NCBI GenBank assembly: GCA_023846275.1
Contig: JAIUJO010000085.1
Location: 1,172,910-1,236,909 of the forward strand
Direction of reading: 5' to 3'
DNA from: Vanilla planifolia
Lineage: Eukaryota; Streptophyta; Magnoliopsida; Asparagales; Orchidaceae
DNA length: 64,000 nt
Every line of letters begins with the position of its first letter. The stretch's first letter is position 1. Below the pieces are notes generated by a model that searched no databases, had not been told where the DNA came from, and was given only the letters and a program-made list of their open reading frames with translations. Below, in pieces: positions 16,601 through 28,574 of the stretch. Both the position numbers and the translations under genes were made by a program.

Positions 16601-18253
16601 ATGCATACCCACACATACAAACACATTCATACAAAGACATGAATGAATACACACATGCACACACATTAAGACACATGAACACACATGTGACTACACACAT
16701 AGTCACATATAAAAAGAGCATTTACACATACTTAAATGCACACACACACACACATAGACACATGCACATAGACATGTAAGCATATACACACATGCATGTA
16801 CATGTAGGCACATTCATACACTAAGATACACATACACACAAACACTCATGCACACACATGCATACACACACCCAAACGCATGCATGCACACAAACCTAAA
16901 CATACACACACACATGCACACATAGATTCATGCACACATACATACAAAACCACAAATGTGCACACTTAAACATATACACAAACACACAAGTACACACATG
17001 CACAAACACCTACAAAAATGCACATACATATACACACACATAAGCACACAAACACACATTCAGATATGTGTGCATGTATGTTCATGACCACACATGCATA
17101 TGCATAGACATGATGCACACACATGCATGCATAAGAACACACACACAACCCAATAAACATAAATAAACAAACACACACTCACATATTCACTTGCAAATAA
17201 ATTCACCCTTGTACTCATAGACATAAATACACACATACACACACTTGTGCACATACAGACACATGCATAAACACATACACACACATTGGCACAAAGATAG
17301 ACATGCACACACAAACACACACACATACATGTACACTAGTACACAAACATGTACACACATGCATGCACACACACTCACACAAAGGCACACATATGCTAAT
17401 ATATGCACATACACACACACTCTCATGTGCACACATACCCATGCACACACACACAAACCCACACATGAATTCATGCAAATACGCACACATGAATATACCT
17501 ATGCATGCACTTAGGCGCACATAAACATGCACTTACACTCACACACGTACACAAACACTTCATGTGTGTAAGCACACACACGCACACACACATGCACATA
17601 CACAAAAACACATGCACATAAACACATGCATACACTTGTGCACTAATAAGCACACACACATGTAATGACACATGTATACAAGCACAATACACACATGCAC
17701 ACACACATGCATACTATTATGCTCAAAACTCGTGCACACACACACTTGTGCTCACAAAAACTCACACACACATGCACTTACGCTCTTATGATGCATGCAT
17801 GCACATATTCGTACAAGCACATGCTCATGCACACACACACATGCACATACACACAAATATGCATGCTTGTATACGAACACACACTCATGCATCCTTACAC
17901 CACTTGGGTGCTTTAGCATATAGAAATGCACACCCATGTGCACACACACATGCATATGCAAATACATGCACACTTTATGGATACACACTTGCAAAAATAA
18001 GAACACATACACATCATCACACACGAAATCACATATGGAAATAGCCATGCGCACACATGTGCACGTACAAACACGCACACCTACATGCATAATCACAAAC
18101 ATCACACATGTACATATACATAAAGACACATGTATACCTATACACACATGTACCTACATGTGCACACACAACCACATGCATGTAAACCCACACACACACA
18201 AGTTCCTACATCCACAAACAATAGTCGTATTGACATACACACAGATGCACTCA

Positions 18254-18330
18254 CACACACTCATGTACATGTGTGCACAGGCACAAACACACACTTGCAC
18301 ATGCATGTGCACACATCCACACAAACACAC
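18254..18330. repeat. Diverged duplicate of 54,602-54,680
   Basis: Both places carry ACTCATGTACATGTGTGCAC followed by AGG and a run of ACACAAACACA, at 18,258 and 54,608. They lie about 36.35 kb apart. The match decays within about 80 bp, so this is a short remnant of an older long-range duplication. Confidence 0.6.
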
Positions 18331-18659
18331 CCATACACACACTCACATGCAAACACACACAAACCAACACACATGCACACACACACTTGCACACACGTAT
18401 GCACATGCATGTAAACACACACACACACACAAACATACACGCGAACATGCACACAAATGCAGAGCTATACACACACACTTGGCTGTGCATGCACACCAAT
18501 ACACACAAATAGAGCAATACACTCTTTCATAGACACAAGAACATGTATAAACATAGATGCACATATTCACACACACAATTGTGCACACACATGCATAAAC
18601 ACACACACATACACACATCAATCTGTGCACACATATGCACAAACACATGCACACACATA

Positions 18660-18830
18660 CACAAACACATCATGCACTCTTATACCATGTGCATGTTCAT
18701 GCATGTACACACACACATGCACACACATGCATACACACATACAAACACACTCATGCACCCTTATACCATTTGCATGTTCATGCATTTACTCACACACATA
18801 TGCACAAACATGCACACACATGCACATTCA
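18660..18830. repeat. 81-bp tandem pair
   Basis: CATGCACTCTTATACCAT starts at 18,671 and CATGCACCCTTATACCAT at 18,752. Both are followed by GCATGTTCATGCAT, giving an 81-bp unit present twice with a few substitutions. A more distant relative of the word lies near 17,888 (CATGCATCCTTACACCA). Confidence 0.88.
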
Positions 18831-19574
18831 CACGTGTACCCATGCACACACACATGCACAATTACATGCATGCAAAATCACATGCATGCACACACATGGA
18901 TGCATGCACCCACTCACACACATGTGCCTACATGTGCACACACACACGCACATCTTGATAAAGCCACACGCAGACATAAGCATGCACACACATAAGCACC
19001 AACACACATATGAACACACTCGCACACACACTTGCACTCTTACATACTCTTGTATGCATGTGCACAAGCTCATAAACACATACACATGCATGTATGTGTA
19101 CACACACAAATGCACCCTAACACACACACATGCTCAGAAGCATGCACATGCACACACACAAACCCACACTTATGCCCACACACACACATACACATATGTA
19201 TGCATAAACACATGTACATTCATGCATACACACATTAAACATGCACATACACATAGATGCACACCCATGCATGCACACACACACACATATGGGTATATGC
19301 ATACACTAATACAAACACACAAAATAATACACTCTCATACACATGCAAATACTTGCCCAAGTATATATGCAAAAATGTAGACACACATAGACACATGCAT
19401 ACGTACATCCATATTTGCACATATGCATTCATACACCCATAGAGCAATACATAAGCACACGTGTGCTCAAAACACATAAAACGTTGCATATACACAAGCA
19501 TATATACATGAACATAGACACTTGTACACATAGAAATATATATATGCACACACACACGCACATGCACACATATA

Positions 19575-19592
19575 TGCACACCCCCCCTGCCA
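19575..19592. repeat. Short poly-C interruption
   Basis: A run of seven C residues (19,581-19,587) follows GCACA and precedes TGCCACACG. Homopolymers are otherwise scarce in the satellite. Comparable C runs occur near 35,085, 46,561 and 49,436. Confidence 0.9.
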
Positions 19593-22500
19593 CACGCACA
19601 CTTCTATATGAATGCATGCACACACATATCTAATGTGCACACAACTTATGTACACACTTATGCACACACAAGCACCCACACAAACAATAACACACACATG
19701 CATACACACATGCATACACACATGCACACACATAGATGCACACACACAGATGTATAGACATACAAACATATGGATAAACATCTATATAACATCCGTGCAC
19801 ACTCACACACACTTAATTGCAAACACATGCATGCAAAAACACATGAACAAGCATATATTTATAGACATGCACGTAAATATAGACACAGGCACACACACCA
19901 GCACATGCTCATGAACACATGCACTCATGCACACATATGCTTGCATTCACACATGTAAACACACACTTGTACACATACATGCACACACACACACAAATGC
20001 ATGCATACTCACACACACACACACACATGCACACCCACATACACACACACATAAACACCCTCACCCACACATAGATATGTTGAAACACCCACACATAACA
20101 CACATACACATTACAAACCTCATAGTACATGCATGCACACACATAAACACAAACATGCACATGCACACATGTACACACACATGAACACATGCGCACACAC
20201 ATACACACATGCTTGCACACTCACACACACACATATGAACACACATTCACTACAACACACAACCACACACAAAGATATATTTGCACAAACAAATATGCAC
20301 AAGTAATTACACACACAGTTCACAGACAAGCATAGGCTCATGCATATACCACATATATAGGCATAAGAACACACACATGCACACAAAAAGGCTCTTAGAC
20401 GTGTTCCCCCAAGCATTCACACATGCACACAAACATGCTTATGCACATGTACACACATATGCTTGCAAGCACATACAAACACACACACACAAAAGTAATC
20501 ACATGCACAAATTCATATGTGTGCATAAGCATGCACACGTGCACATACACAAACACATATGCGCATGCACACCCACACACGCACACAAAAGAAAAAAGAG
20601 ACATGCACCCATACATGTATATACATGCACATGTGCATGCATGAACTCACAAACACACACATGTGTAACCATACATGGATAGAAACATGTATGCTCATAT
20701 ACACACACATGCACAAACACACATATACACACACATATGTACAAACACATGCATGCATGCAAACAAGCACACACATACACATAGAGACATGCACAAACAG
20801 ACACATGCATATTCACACACTTTCATATAGGTGTGCATGCACACACAAAAACATGCATATGCACACAAGCATATGAATACACACATGCATAATTACATAA
20901 ACATGCACACACATAAAGACATGTGGAAGTACACATTTACATGCATGTATGCAAAAGCACATGTGCACACACATTCACTACAAGCACACACACACGAACA
21001 CACACAACACACATAGACACAAAATTACGACATGCAAGATGAACTTGTGTTCACACACACAAGCATGATTGTATAAACACACACATGAACACACATGCAC
21101 ATGGTCAAACACACGCATATACAAATGCACATAGGCACATAGATACACACACACTCATGCATGTGCAAAGCCACACATGCACATGCGAACACACAAGCAC
21201 ACATATGTAAGTGTAGACACACACATATGCACTCGCATGCATAGTCACGCAAGAACATGCACATACACACACACACACACTAGCATACATGCATATGTGA
21301 AAACATGCAAGAATACCCACATATACACGTATACACACAAAAACACATGCATGCATGAATGTACAACACATACATGCATGCACACACACACGCACTAGCA
21401 CACATGCACAAACAAAACTAATACACAAACTTATTTGCACCTACATGCCCACACATGTATAAACACACAAACATTCATACACGCATGCACATTCACATAC
21501 ACATATGCACACACCCATGCATGCACACACAGACAAAAGCACCCAAATGCATTCACATACATACACGCATGCACCAACACACACACATATGTACATACAC
21601 TTATACACACAAACAACCACACATGAACACCCACATGTGCATGCACATGCACAAATGTGCACACACAAGAAAAAAGGCACCCACACACATGCTCACAAGT
21701 ACATGTGAGTGCATAGATAAACATGCATATATAAGCACATGCACACACGCACTCAAGCACACAAACACACATAAACGCATGCACAGAAACACTCATACAC
21801 TCACACACATATGCAAGCACACACATACAAGCATATAGACATACACACACACATGCACATGTTGACACAAATAGCACAACCATCGACATGCATACCTAAA
21901 CACATCTACACACATAGGTACGCAAGCATGTTAACATGTGCAAACATATACATACCTACACACATGCACATGTGCATACATACATGTGCACTCATATAGA
22001 AAAATAGTTACAAGTGCATGCAAGCATGCAAACACAAGTATGAACACTCATAAGCACACACACACAAAAGCATGTACAATTATATAAACACATGCACACA
22101 TGCATGAACACACACAAGAACACATACATGCAAACACTTCCACATACACACATGCTCAAACACACCTACACATTCAAGCATATGCATATCCATGTAGACA
22201 CATGCACATGTATGGGGACACATATATACATGCATGCAAAAGTACACATGCTTATGCTAAGAACACACACATCCACAAAGACATGCACACACATGTGCAT
22301 ACATACAGAGATACTGACATAGGCACACAAACACAACACACACATGAACACACATATGCATGCACACACACACTCATGCACAAAACTAGATGCACACAAA
22401 CATGAACACACACACACATAGACATGCACAACATGCATACATGTATGCACACAAATACACCCATGCACACATTTGCATATGCACACACGAGTACACATAC

Positions 22501-23079
22501 ACATATACATGCACAAATTTGCCCTCAAAGCTATACACACACATGCATGAATACACACAATTGGAAATGCATGCACACTTGCACAAACACACAAAGGCAC
22601 ACGCACACACCCAAACATGCATACATACATGTGTGCATGCACATACATATATGCATACATCCATGCACACACACACACATGTGTGATACGAAATACACAT
22701 GCACATTAATGAAATAATATATACATACACATGCACACATGCACAGACATGTGTGCAAACATGAGTACACATGCATATATACATGCAAACACACACACGC
22801 CTCACACACTCACAAAAGCACACACAAACACACACATGCATAAAATGCATTCACATACACACATACACACATACACATAAACACACATATAAGCATAGAC
22901 ACACACACAAGTGTACACACACTCACACACTCATCCACTTAAGCATGTATACACACATGCACACATATAAAAAATGCACACACAAAAATATGTGCACACA
23001 TACACACATGCATCCTTAACAAATGCATGCATATGAACACGCACAAACATTCAATATAGAAGCACCCACATAGGTACAT

Positions 23080-23592
23080 ACACACACATGCACACATACG
23101 TTCATAAACACAAAATCATTCATGCATATAGATATGCACACACTTGGACACACATGTACAAACATGCATACACACACACAAGCACATGCATACACAAGCA
23201 TGCACATAAGCACATGCACACATATGCATACACACATGCACATGCACACACAGTCAAGTATAGAGAAAGGCAAACATACACACTTGAACACACACACACA
23301 TGTACACCCCCATATCCACACATGCATGTAAGTGCACATATGCATAAATGCATAAACACACAAACACATTGACACATGCATGCACAAACATGCAAACACA
23401 CACAAATGCACACACACACATACAACCATGCACATATATAGAGTCACATAGGCATATGCACATGCTCATACAAATACATACACATTCACACATGCTCTTA
23501 TACACACACACACATGTGTGTTTTAACACAAGAACTCATGCGTACAATTGTTGACAAAAATGATAACAACCTACACACAAATGTACACACTA
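23080..23592. repeat. Array B, part left of the retroelement
   Basis: This is the paralogue of 860-1,300, recognised by GAGAAAGGCAAA, CCCATATCCACACATGCA, ATGCTCTTATACACAC and ACAACCTACACA in the same order and spacing (offset 22,284-22,292). Similarity continues to about 23,590, where satellite gives way abruptly to TATTATATAATATGAGG. That change marks the left junction of the insert. Confidence 0.82.
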
Positions 23593-24600
23593 TTATATAA
23601 TATGAGGTGATGATCCAAAAACCAAGACTAAGTTTATACTAATACCTTGTTAAGCTTAAAGTTGTTTCAATGATCAAAAATTTTTAGAGTAAGAATAGTT
23701 GCAACATAAATAATAAATGTAATTTAATGGCTCTACTTATTGACTTTGGAGCCAACGATAATGATCTTTGAGGAGTAGCTAATCTACAATGAATTTCATT
23801 TCTAAATCTTTACGGTTAGCATGTTAAACCTTTAAATTCCTCATAATTGTGATACATAGAACTATCAAACTTCATGTATATATGAATTTAGTTTAGGTTA
23901 CTTTTTATTTGAAGGCATTTGAGTTTTTGAATATTCAATATTTTTTATAAAAACTTTTGTTATTGAAAAAATTAAAAAAAATAAAAATAAACAAATTGCC
24001 TAAGCACCCCTATCACTAAGCTCAAAGGGCTCAAGTTGAGTAGCCCAAAGGCAATCTGGGCCTTAGGGACCTATAGGCCAATAACTCAACTGAAACCAAG
24101 ACACGTCAAGCCTATGCATCAGTTAAGTTTAGTTGCTATTGTGGTCTTCAGATGAGTCAGTTAAAGGCATTACTTTTGGATCAACTTAGGTGAAATGAGT
24201 TAGGATAGACTCATTATTTAATATATGTAAATCAGGTCTGGTCAGACCCCGTATGTGCACATTGATAATTCAAATCATGACCTCTTGAGAATACAAAAGG
24301 GTAGCCAACCCTATTAGGCTGATAATAATACATAGTGAATGCATTATTAGCACAAAACAATTAAGAAGTTTTGTAATGTGAGACTAATAATAATCTTTGA
24401 CAAACTTGAGAACTTTGCTCCAACCAATTGTGCATTTTAATGATCGAACGATCTAGATCATGCCAATATTTGTAAATTATCTTTTGTCTTGATTCATTCA
24501 TCCATAATGCTTAATCAAATAGCCAGGAGTCTTTCTACCATTGTGAATAGCCTCATCATCAATATTGTCTATCTAGGTTTCGAATCTTTTTAATGGTTTA
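23593..24600 (+). repeat. Left LTR of the copia fossil
   Basis: This is a direct repeat of about 28,645-29,635. Shared words include TTGTTAAGCTTA, TGACTTTGGAGC, TTAGCATGTTAAAC, ACTTAGGTGAAATGA and TGATAATAATACATAGT, all collinear. Identity by eye is near 80%. The copy is shorter than the right-hand LTR: the last ~700 bp of the right LTR have no counterpart here. Its left edge abuts the satellite. Confidence 0.88.
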
Positions 24601-24717
24601 TCTAATCTTGGTAAAGAGTTTTCTACTGGTGAATTGGTAAGGAAGATTCTATGAGTTCTTCCTCATTAATATGACCTATTGGTGACAGCATTGAAAGCAA
24701 TAAAAATTATTTTGACT
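24601..24717 (+). other. Spacer between left LTR homology and gag remnant
   Basis: About 120 bp of AT-rich sequence lie between the end of detectable LTR similarity and the first gag-like residues. The usual initiator-Met tRNA complement (TGGTATCAGAGC) is not seen here. Confidence 0.5.
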
Positions 24718-25545
24718 ATGCCATTAGATGAGTTATTGGGTGAGCTTTTCACAAATGAAATTGAGCTTGCAAGATGAGGGCACAAAGAACTTGTATAAGG
24801 ATGAAATAATAGTATTTGTAACTAACTCCTTTATAGACTCAGATTTCTTAATCTCAAATGAAGTAGCTCTTATCTCAAAATATTTATCTAAATATATAAT
24901 AAACAAAAATGTAGGTAAACGCTTTATGAATAATAAGAAACAAAAGAGGAAGATGGTCTCCCATGAAGAAATAATGTCTTATGACCAATGATAATATTCC
25001 AGTGGAAATAATAAAAGATGAGGTATGTTTCTTTCCTCCTTTTCATTATCTTCTTCTATTATTGATCATGAAGAACAATGTATTAGTGTTTGCATAAAGT
25101 ATAAAAAATTAGCTTCTAAAAACCTTAAATTGAAATAAGAGAAAGAAAACTATTAGGTATGTGTGAATAATTGAATGAGCCAAATGTTAATTACTTGCAT
25201 GAGATTAAGATTATGAGAGACAAAAAAATGTTTTTATTATTTTAAAAAACACATGCTTATTTAAAGAGCTGAATAATTTAAAGAGTTCACATGATCATTA
25301 TAAGAATCCATTTGGATATGCTAAAAATACTGCATATTCTTTTACTCCAAATGTTATTTGTAATTATTGCATAAGATTTGGATGTATTTTTACTTGTTGT
25401 AGATGGAAAATATTGTTGATAGTAAGTTTTTTAAATTTATATGGAATGGAAAGGATAGTTCAATGAATAATCAAGTTAAGACATATGGACCCAAAAAAGA
25501 TTTGGATCCTAAAAACTAATAAATGATTTGTTTTGTGGATATGCC
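24718..25545 (+). pseudogene. gag remnant and gag-pol linker (copia fossil)
   Basis: Translated pieces resemble plant copia gag of the Sirevirus type: a PLDELLGEL-like segment near 24,720, then an ALISKYLSKYI-like segment near 24,870, which normally precedes the lysine-rich stretch and zinc knuckle. Further on (about 25,190-25,430) an acidic/basic helix-rich stretch and a Cys-rich patch (CNYC near 25,360) recall the coiled-coil linker and second knuckle that Sireviruses carry between gag and protease. In a live element this protein forms the virus-like particle. Here it is a fossil, broken many times. The assignment rests on residue patterns only. Confidence 0.65.
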
Positions 25546-25735
25546 TTCCTTCAAGGATTAGGGGGATATGTGGTACTTGAATAGTGGATGCTCATTATAT
25601 TGATAGGAGATGTATCTTTATTCATTCACTTGAAGTCTTATAATGGTGGTTAAGTTACTTTTGACAACAACTACAAGAAGAAAGTTATTATAATTAGAAC
25701 AATAAGCAATGCACACTTTTATAAGAAAGATCATT
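25546..25735 (+). pseudogene. Aspartic protease remnant (copia fossil)
   Basis: A stretch near 25,565-25,600 translates to a tryptophan-tyrosine-leucine motif followed by a serine-glycine-cysteine-serine core. It corresponds to the start of the copia retropepsin, WYLDSGCS in the family. A glycine-rich segment follows (near 25,640), where the family has GGYVTFGDN. In live copies the enzyme cleaves the Gag-Pol polyprotein. The fragment lies in the expected place between the gag linker and integrase. It is decayed. Confidence 0.6.
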
Positions 25736-26870
25736 CTTTTTCAAGACTTAAGATATAATCTTCTTAGTACTATTGAATTATGTGATTAAAATTTTAATAT
25801 TTTATTTAATAAAAATTAATAAATTATTAGTAAAGATAATGTTCCACATATCATTAGAATAAGAAAAGATAATACATATGTTTTATTTTTACACATGGTT
25901 AAGGACAATGGTTTAGAGTGCCTCACGACGCATGATAATAATTCTATATTATGGCATAATAGATTTTGTTATTTAAGAAAATCTTTTTTGAAAAGATTTT
26001 AAAGTTTAATCCAGTTATAGGTTTGCTAAACTTGAGTTGGTCCAATGATAAATTATGTGATCCATCGCAATTAGGAAAACAAACAAGAGAGAGCTTTAAA
26101 CCACTTAAAGATATTGTAATGAGAAAATCATTAGAAATTTTTCAATTAGACTTATTTGGTTCTATTCATGTAGAGAGTCTAGTTAGAAGCAAATATGGGT
26201 CGATTGTTCTAGATGATAATACTAGGTCTACATGGATTTCTTTTGTCAGAAACAAAAGAGAGGTATTTTAAAAATTTATTAGATTGAATAGTATGATTAA
26301 AAAGGAAGATGAAGTTAGTCTCCATTAGGAGTGATAATAGACAGGAATTTAAGAAAGAGTTATGCAATGATGTTTTTGGCAAAAATGGAGTGAAGCAACA
26401 TTTTTTTACCTATAATCCCTCAACCAAAATTGTGAATTTGAGAGAAAAATAAACCCTTGTTAGATGTCACATGGTGTATGCTCTATGAGTATAATGTTCC
26501 TAAGTATTTTTGGGTAAAGGCAGTTAATACTACCTATTATCTATTTAATAGAATAACACGTAGTCCTTTACTAGATATTTCTTCTTTTAAATTAAATCAT
26601 GATAAGATGCCCAAGGTATTCCATTTTCAAGTCTTTTGATCAAAATTTTTTATTTTAAATAATAGAAATAAGGATTTAGATAAATTCAATGCTAACTCTA
26701 ATGAAGGAATTCTCCTAAGATACTCACTAGTAAAGCATTTAGAGTATACAATAAGGGATCATTAGTTATGAAAGAAATAATTCATGTAAAATTTATTAAA
26801 TCTCTTATTGAAGCATCAAATAGTTATTATCAAGATGATCATAATGATTAATTAGAAGATTTAAGTCTTA
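25736..26870 (+). pseudogene. GAG-pre-integrase and integrase remnant (copia fossil)
   Basis: The piece at 25,966-26,271 contains CDPSQLGKQTRESFK-like residues, the junction between the pre-integrase domain and the integrase core, then LFGSIHVESL and KYGSIVLDDNTRSTWISFV, matching the copia core (LFGP..., KYGFVIVDDFSRFTWV). A later piece (26,457-26,639) has NTTYYLFNRITRSPL, a match to the family's ATACYLLNRVPTK-like segment. Near 26,640-26,720 residues resemble the C-terminal FG.K.F.LN...KFD..S.EGI motif. Integrase inserts the DNA copy into the host chromosome. The order integrase before RT is the main evidence for copia. It is broken in many places. Confidence 0.85.
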
Positions 26871-27880
26871 GAGAACAAAGATCAATAGATATGGCTGAAG
26901 ATAATGAATCAATAAAAGAAGAAAATTAAGCCAAGTAATTAAGACATTCCAAGGATTATCCTTATGAGTTGATCATAGGAGATGTAAAAGAGAAAGTTAG
27001 GACTAGAAGCTCTTTTAATCATGCAGCATTTGTGTCTAAAGAATTAGTACAAACTAAATGAAATCAAGTTTAGCATACTGTACTAGGACAAATGATAAAA
27101 TAATCATTGGTACAAAATGGTTTACAAATAAATTAGATGAAAATGATGAAGTTATAAACAATAAAGCTAGATTAATATCGAAAACATATTGTCAAGTTAG
27201 AGTAGATGTGGATGAGACATTTGCTCCTGTAGTAAGACTTGAAGTACTTAGGATCTTACTTGCTTATACATGTCACAAAAGATTTAAATTATACCAAACA
27301 GATGTTAAGAGTATATTTTTGAATGGGTATATAACTAAAGAAGTGTATGTAGAATAACTCTCAAGATTTGAGAGACATGAAAATATAAACTATATATACA
27401 AACTTAAGAAGAAACTCTATGATTTAAACTAAGCTCTAAAAGCTTAGTATGAAAGATTATACATTTTCTTTATGTCAAATGGCTTTTGTAGAAGCAAGAT
27501 AGGTAATACTTTATTTATTCAAAATTCATCAAAAGAATAGTTAATTTGTCAAGTTTATGTGGATGATATAAATTTTGGAGCCTCCAAAAAAGAAATGTAC
27601 ATGAAAATTTCTAATTTAATGAAAAATGAGTTTGAAATGAGTATGATAGAAGGGTTAACCTTCTCCCTAAGACTTTAAGTCAAACAAATAAGCAAAAAAA
27701 TATTTATTTCTCAAACCAAGCATAAATTAGAGTTGTTAAAGAAATTTAATTTAAGAACATGAAGCATAAGATGACTCCTATTAGTATAAGTACTATCATA
27801 GATAAGAACAAAATTAGAAAACTTATTAACACAAATTTGTACAGAGAAATAATTTGATCATTATTGAATATTATTATGAG
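26871..27880 (+). pseudogene. Reverse transcriptase remnant (copia fossil)
   Basis: The best-preserved part of the element is the piece at 27,058-27,357. It contains IIGTKWFTNKLDENDEV, NKARLI, VDETFAPVVRLEVLRILLA and LYQTDVKSIFLNGYITKEVY, closely matching the copia RT fingers and palm (IGTKWVFRNKLDE, KARLVA, DETFAPVARLE.IR.LLA, MDVKSAFLNG). The catalytic YVDD box is readable at 27,556-27,567. A segment just upstream (about 26,940-27,030) resembles the linker that precedes RT in Sireviruses. RT copies the element's RNA into DNA in the particle. The whole is a fossil and no functional product is expected. Confidence 0.92.
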
Positions 27881-28505
27881 CAGACGAGATCTTTTGTTTT
27901 GTGAAGATATGTGTGCAAGATTTCAAGCTAGTTTTAAATGATCACACCTATATGCAATCAAGTATATCCATAAATATCTTATTGGAACTAAGACCCTATG
28001 CTTATAGTATCCTAAGTGTGAGTGTGGATTTGATTTAATAGCCTATATAACTATTGATTTTACTAGTAGTAAGACTGATAAAAAGAGTATCTCTAGTATG
28101 TACCAATTGATTGATGGTTCACTAATTTCTTGTATTAATAGAAAATAAAATTGCATGACACTATCAACAATAGCGATCGAGTACATTACTATAGGTAGCT
28201 ATGTTACTCGAGTTCTTTGGATTAAATAACAACTTTTTATTATGGCTTGGAATTTAAAAAAATTATAATCTTTTGTGATAATTCAAGTATAATTTATTTA
28301 ATTAAAGATCCCATTCAACACTCAAGAATAATACACATAGAATTAAGATATCATTTTATTAGAGAGCAAGTGCAAAAGAAAGTGATTCAGTCATCATTTG
28401 TGTATCATCTATCTAATTAGTTGATACTTTTACTAAGCCATCAGCTATTAAAGTATTTAATAGACTTAGAATAAGTTTAAGTATAATTAACCCCTTTGAA
28501 TGATT
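27881..28505 (+). pseudogene. RNase H remnant (copia fossil)
   Basis: Pieces resemble the copia RNase H: an AIKYIHKYLIGTK-like segment near 27,955 (family AVKRILRYLKGT), an SSKTDKKSIS segment near 28,067 (family D..DRKSTSG), and AIEYITIGS near 28,175 (family AEAEYIA). A terminal stretch near 28,420-28,450 recalls the family's ADIFTKPL motif. In live elements it removes the RNA strand during reverse transcription. It follows RT directly, as expected, and is heavily decayed. Confidence 0.78.
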
Positions 28506-28546
28506 ACAAAAAGGGAGAGAACTTAGTGCTAGAATTTGGGGGGAGT
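28506..28546 (+). other. Polypurine tracts upstream of the right LTR
   Basis: Two purine-rich runs, AAAAAGGGAGAGAA (about 28,508-28,521) and GGGGGGAG (28,538-28,545), lie between the RNase H remnant and the right LTR. This is where the plus-strand primer tract of an LTR element belongs. More than one such tract is a reported habit of Sireviruses, which fits the assignment. Confidence 0.7.
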
Positions 28547-28574
28547 ATAGGATATCAAACAAGATATGCTAAAA

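Larger units (their letters stand above)
1..23592. repeat. Satellite block I: degenerate (CA/TG) alternating purine-pyrimidine array
   Basis: The whole stretch consists of short A/C-rich words (CACACA, TGCACA, CATGCA, CATACACA) in no fixed order. It reads mainly as alternating purine and pyrimidine, with phase breaks at AA, AG or GA steps every few tens of bases. G occurs almost only after T, so CpG is rare. The + strand is strongly A+C biased and the - strand T+G biased. Open frames here translate to His/Thr/Met-rich (+) or Cys/Val/Met-rich (-) strings without domains, conserved starts or codon bias, so I call no genes. Internal duplications are annotated separately. No tRNA, rRNA, telomere repeat or recognisable transposon was seen inside the block. 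Its right edge is placed where paralogy with the copy near 1,300 ends and AT-rich sequence begins. Confidence 0.95.

Noticed and set aside
23593-24600. Left and right ~1-kb repeats considered as MITEs or other DNA transposons
   Set aside because: They are direct, not inverted, flank copia coding remnants in order, and follow polypurine tracts on the right, so LTRs fit better.
24601-24717. Primer-binding site expected after the left LTR
   Set aside because: No recognisable complement of the initiator tRNA 3' end was seen in this interval.
24728-24991. 87-codon open frame treated as a possible host gene
   Set aside because: Its residues match the gag part of copia elements and it lies in the expected position inside the fossil element.
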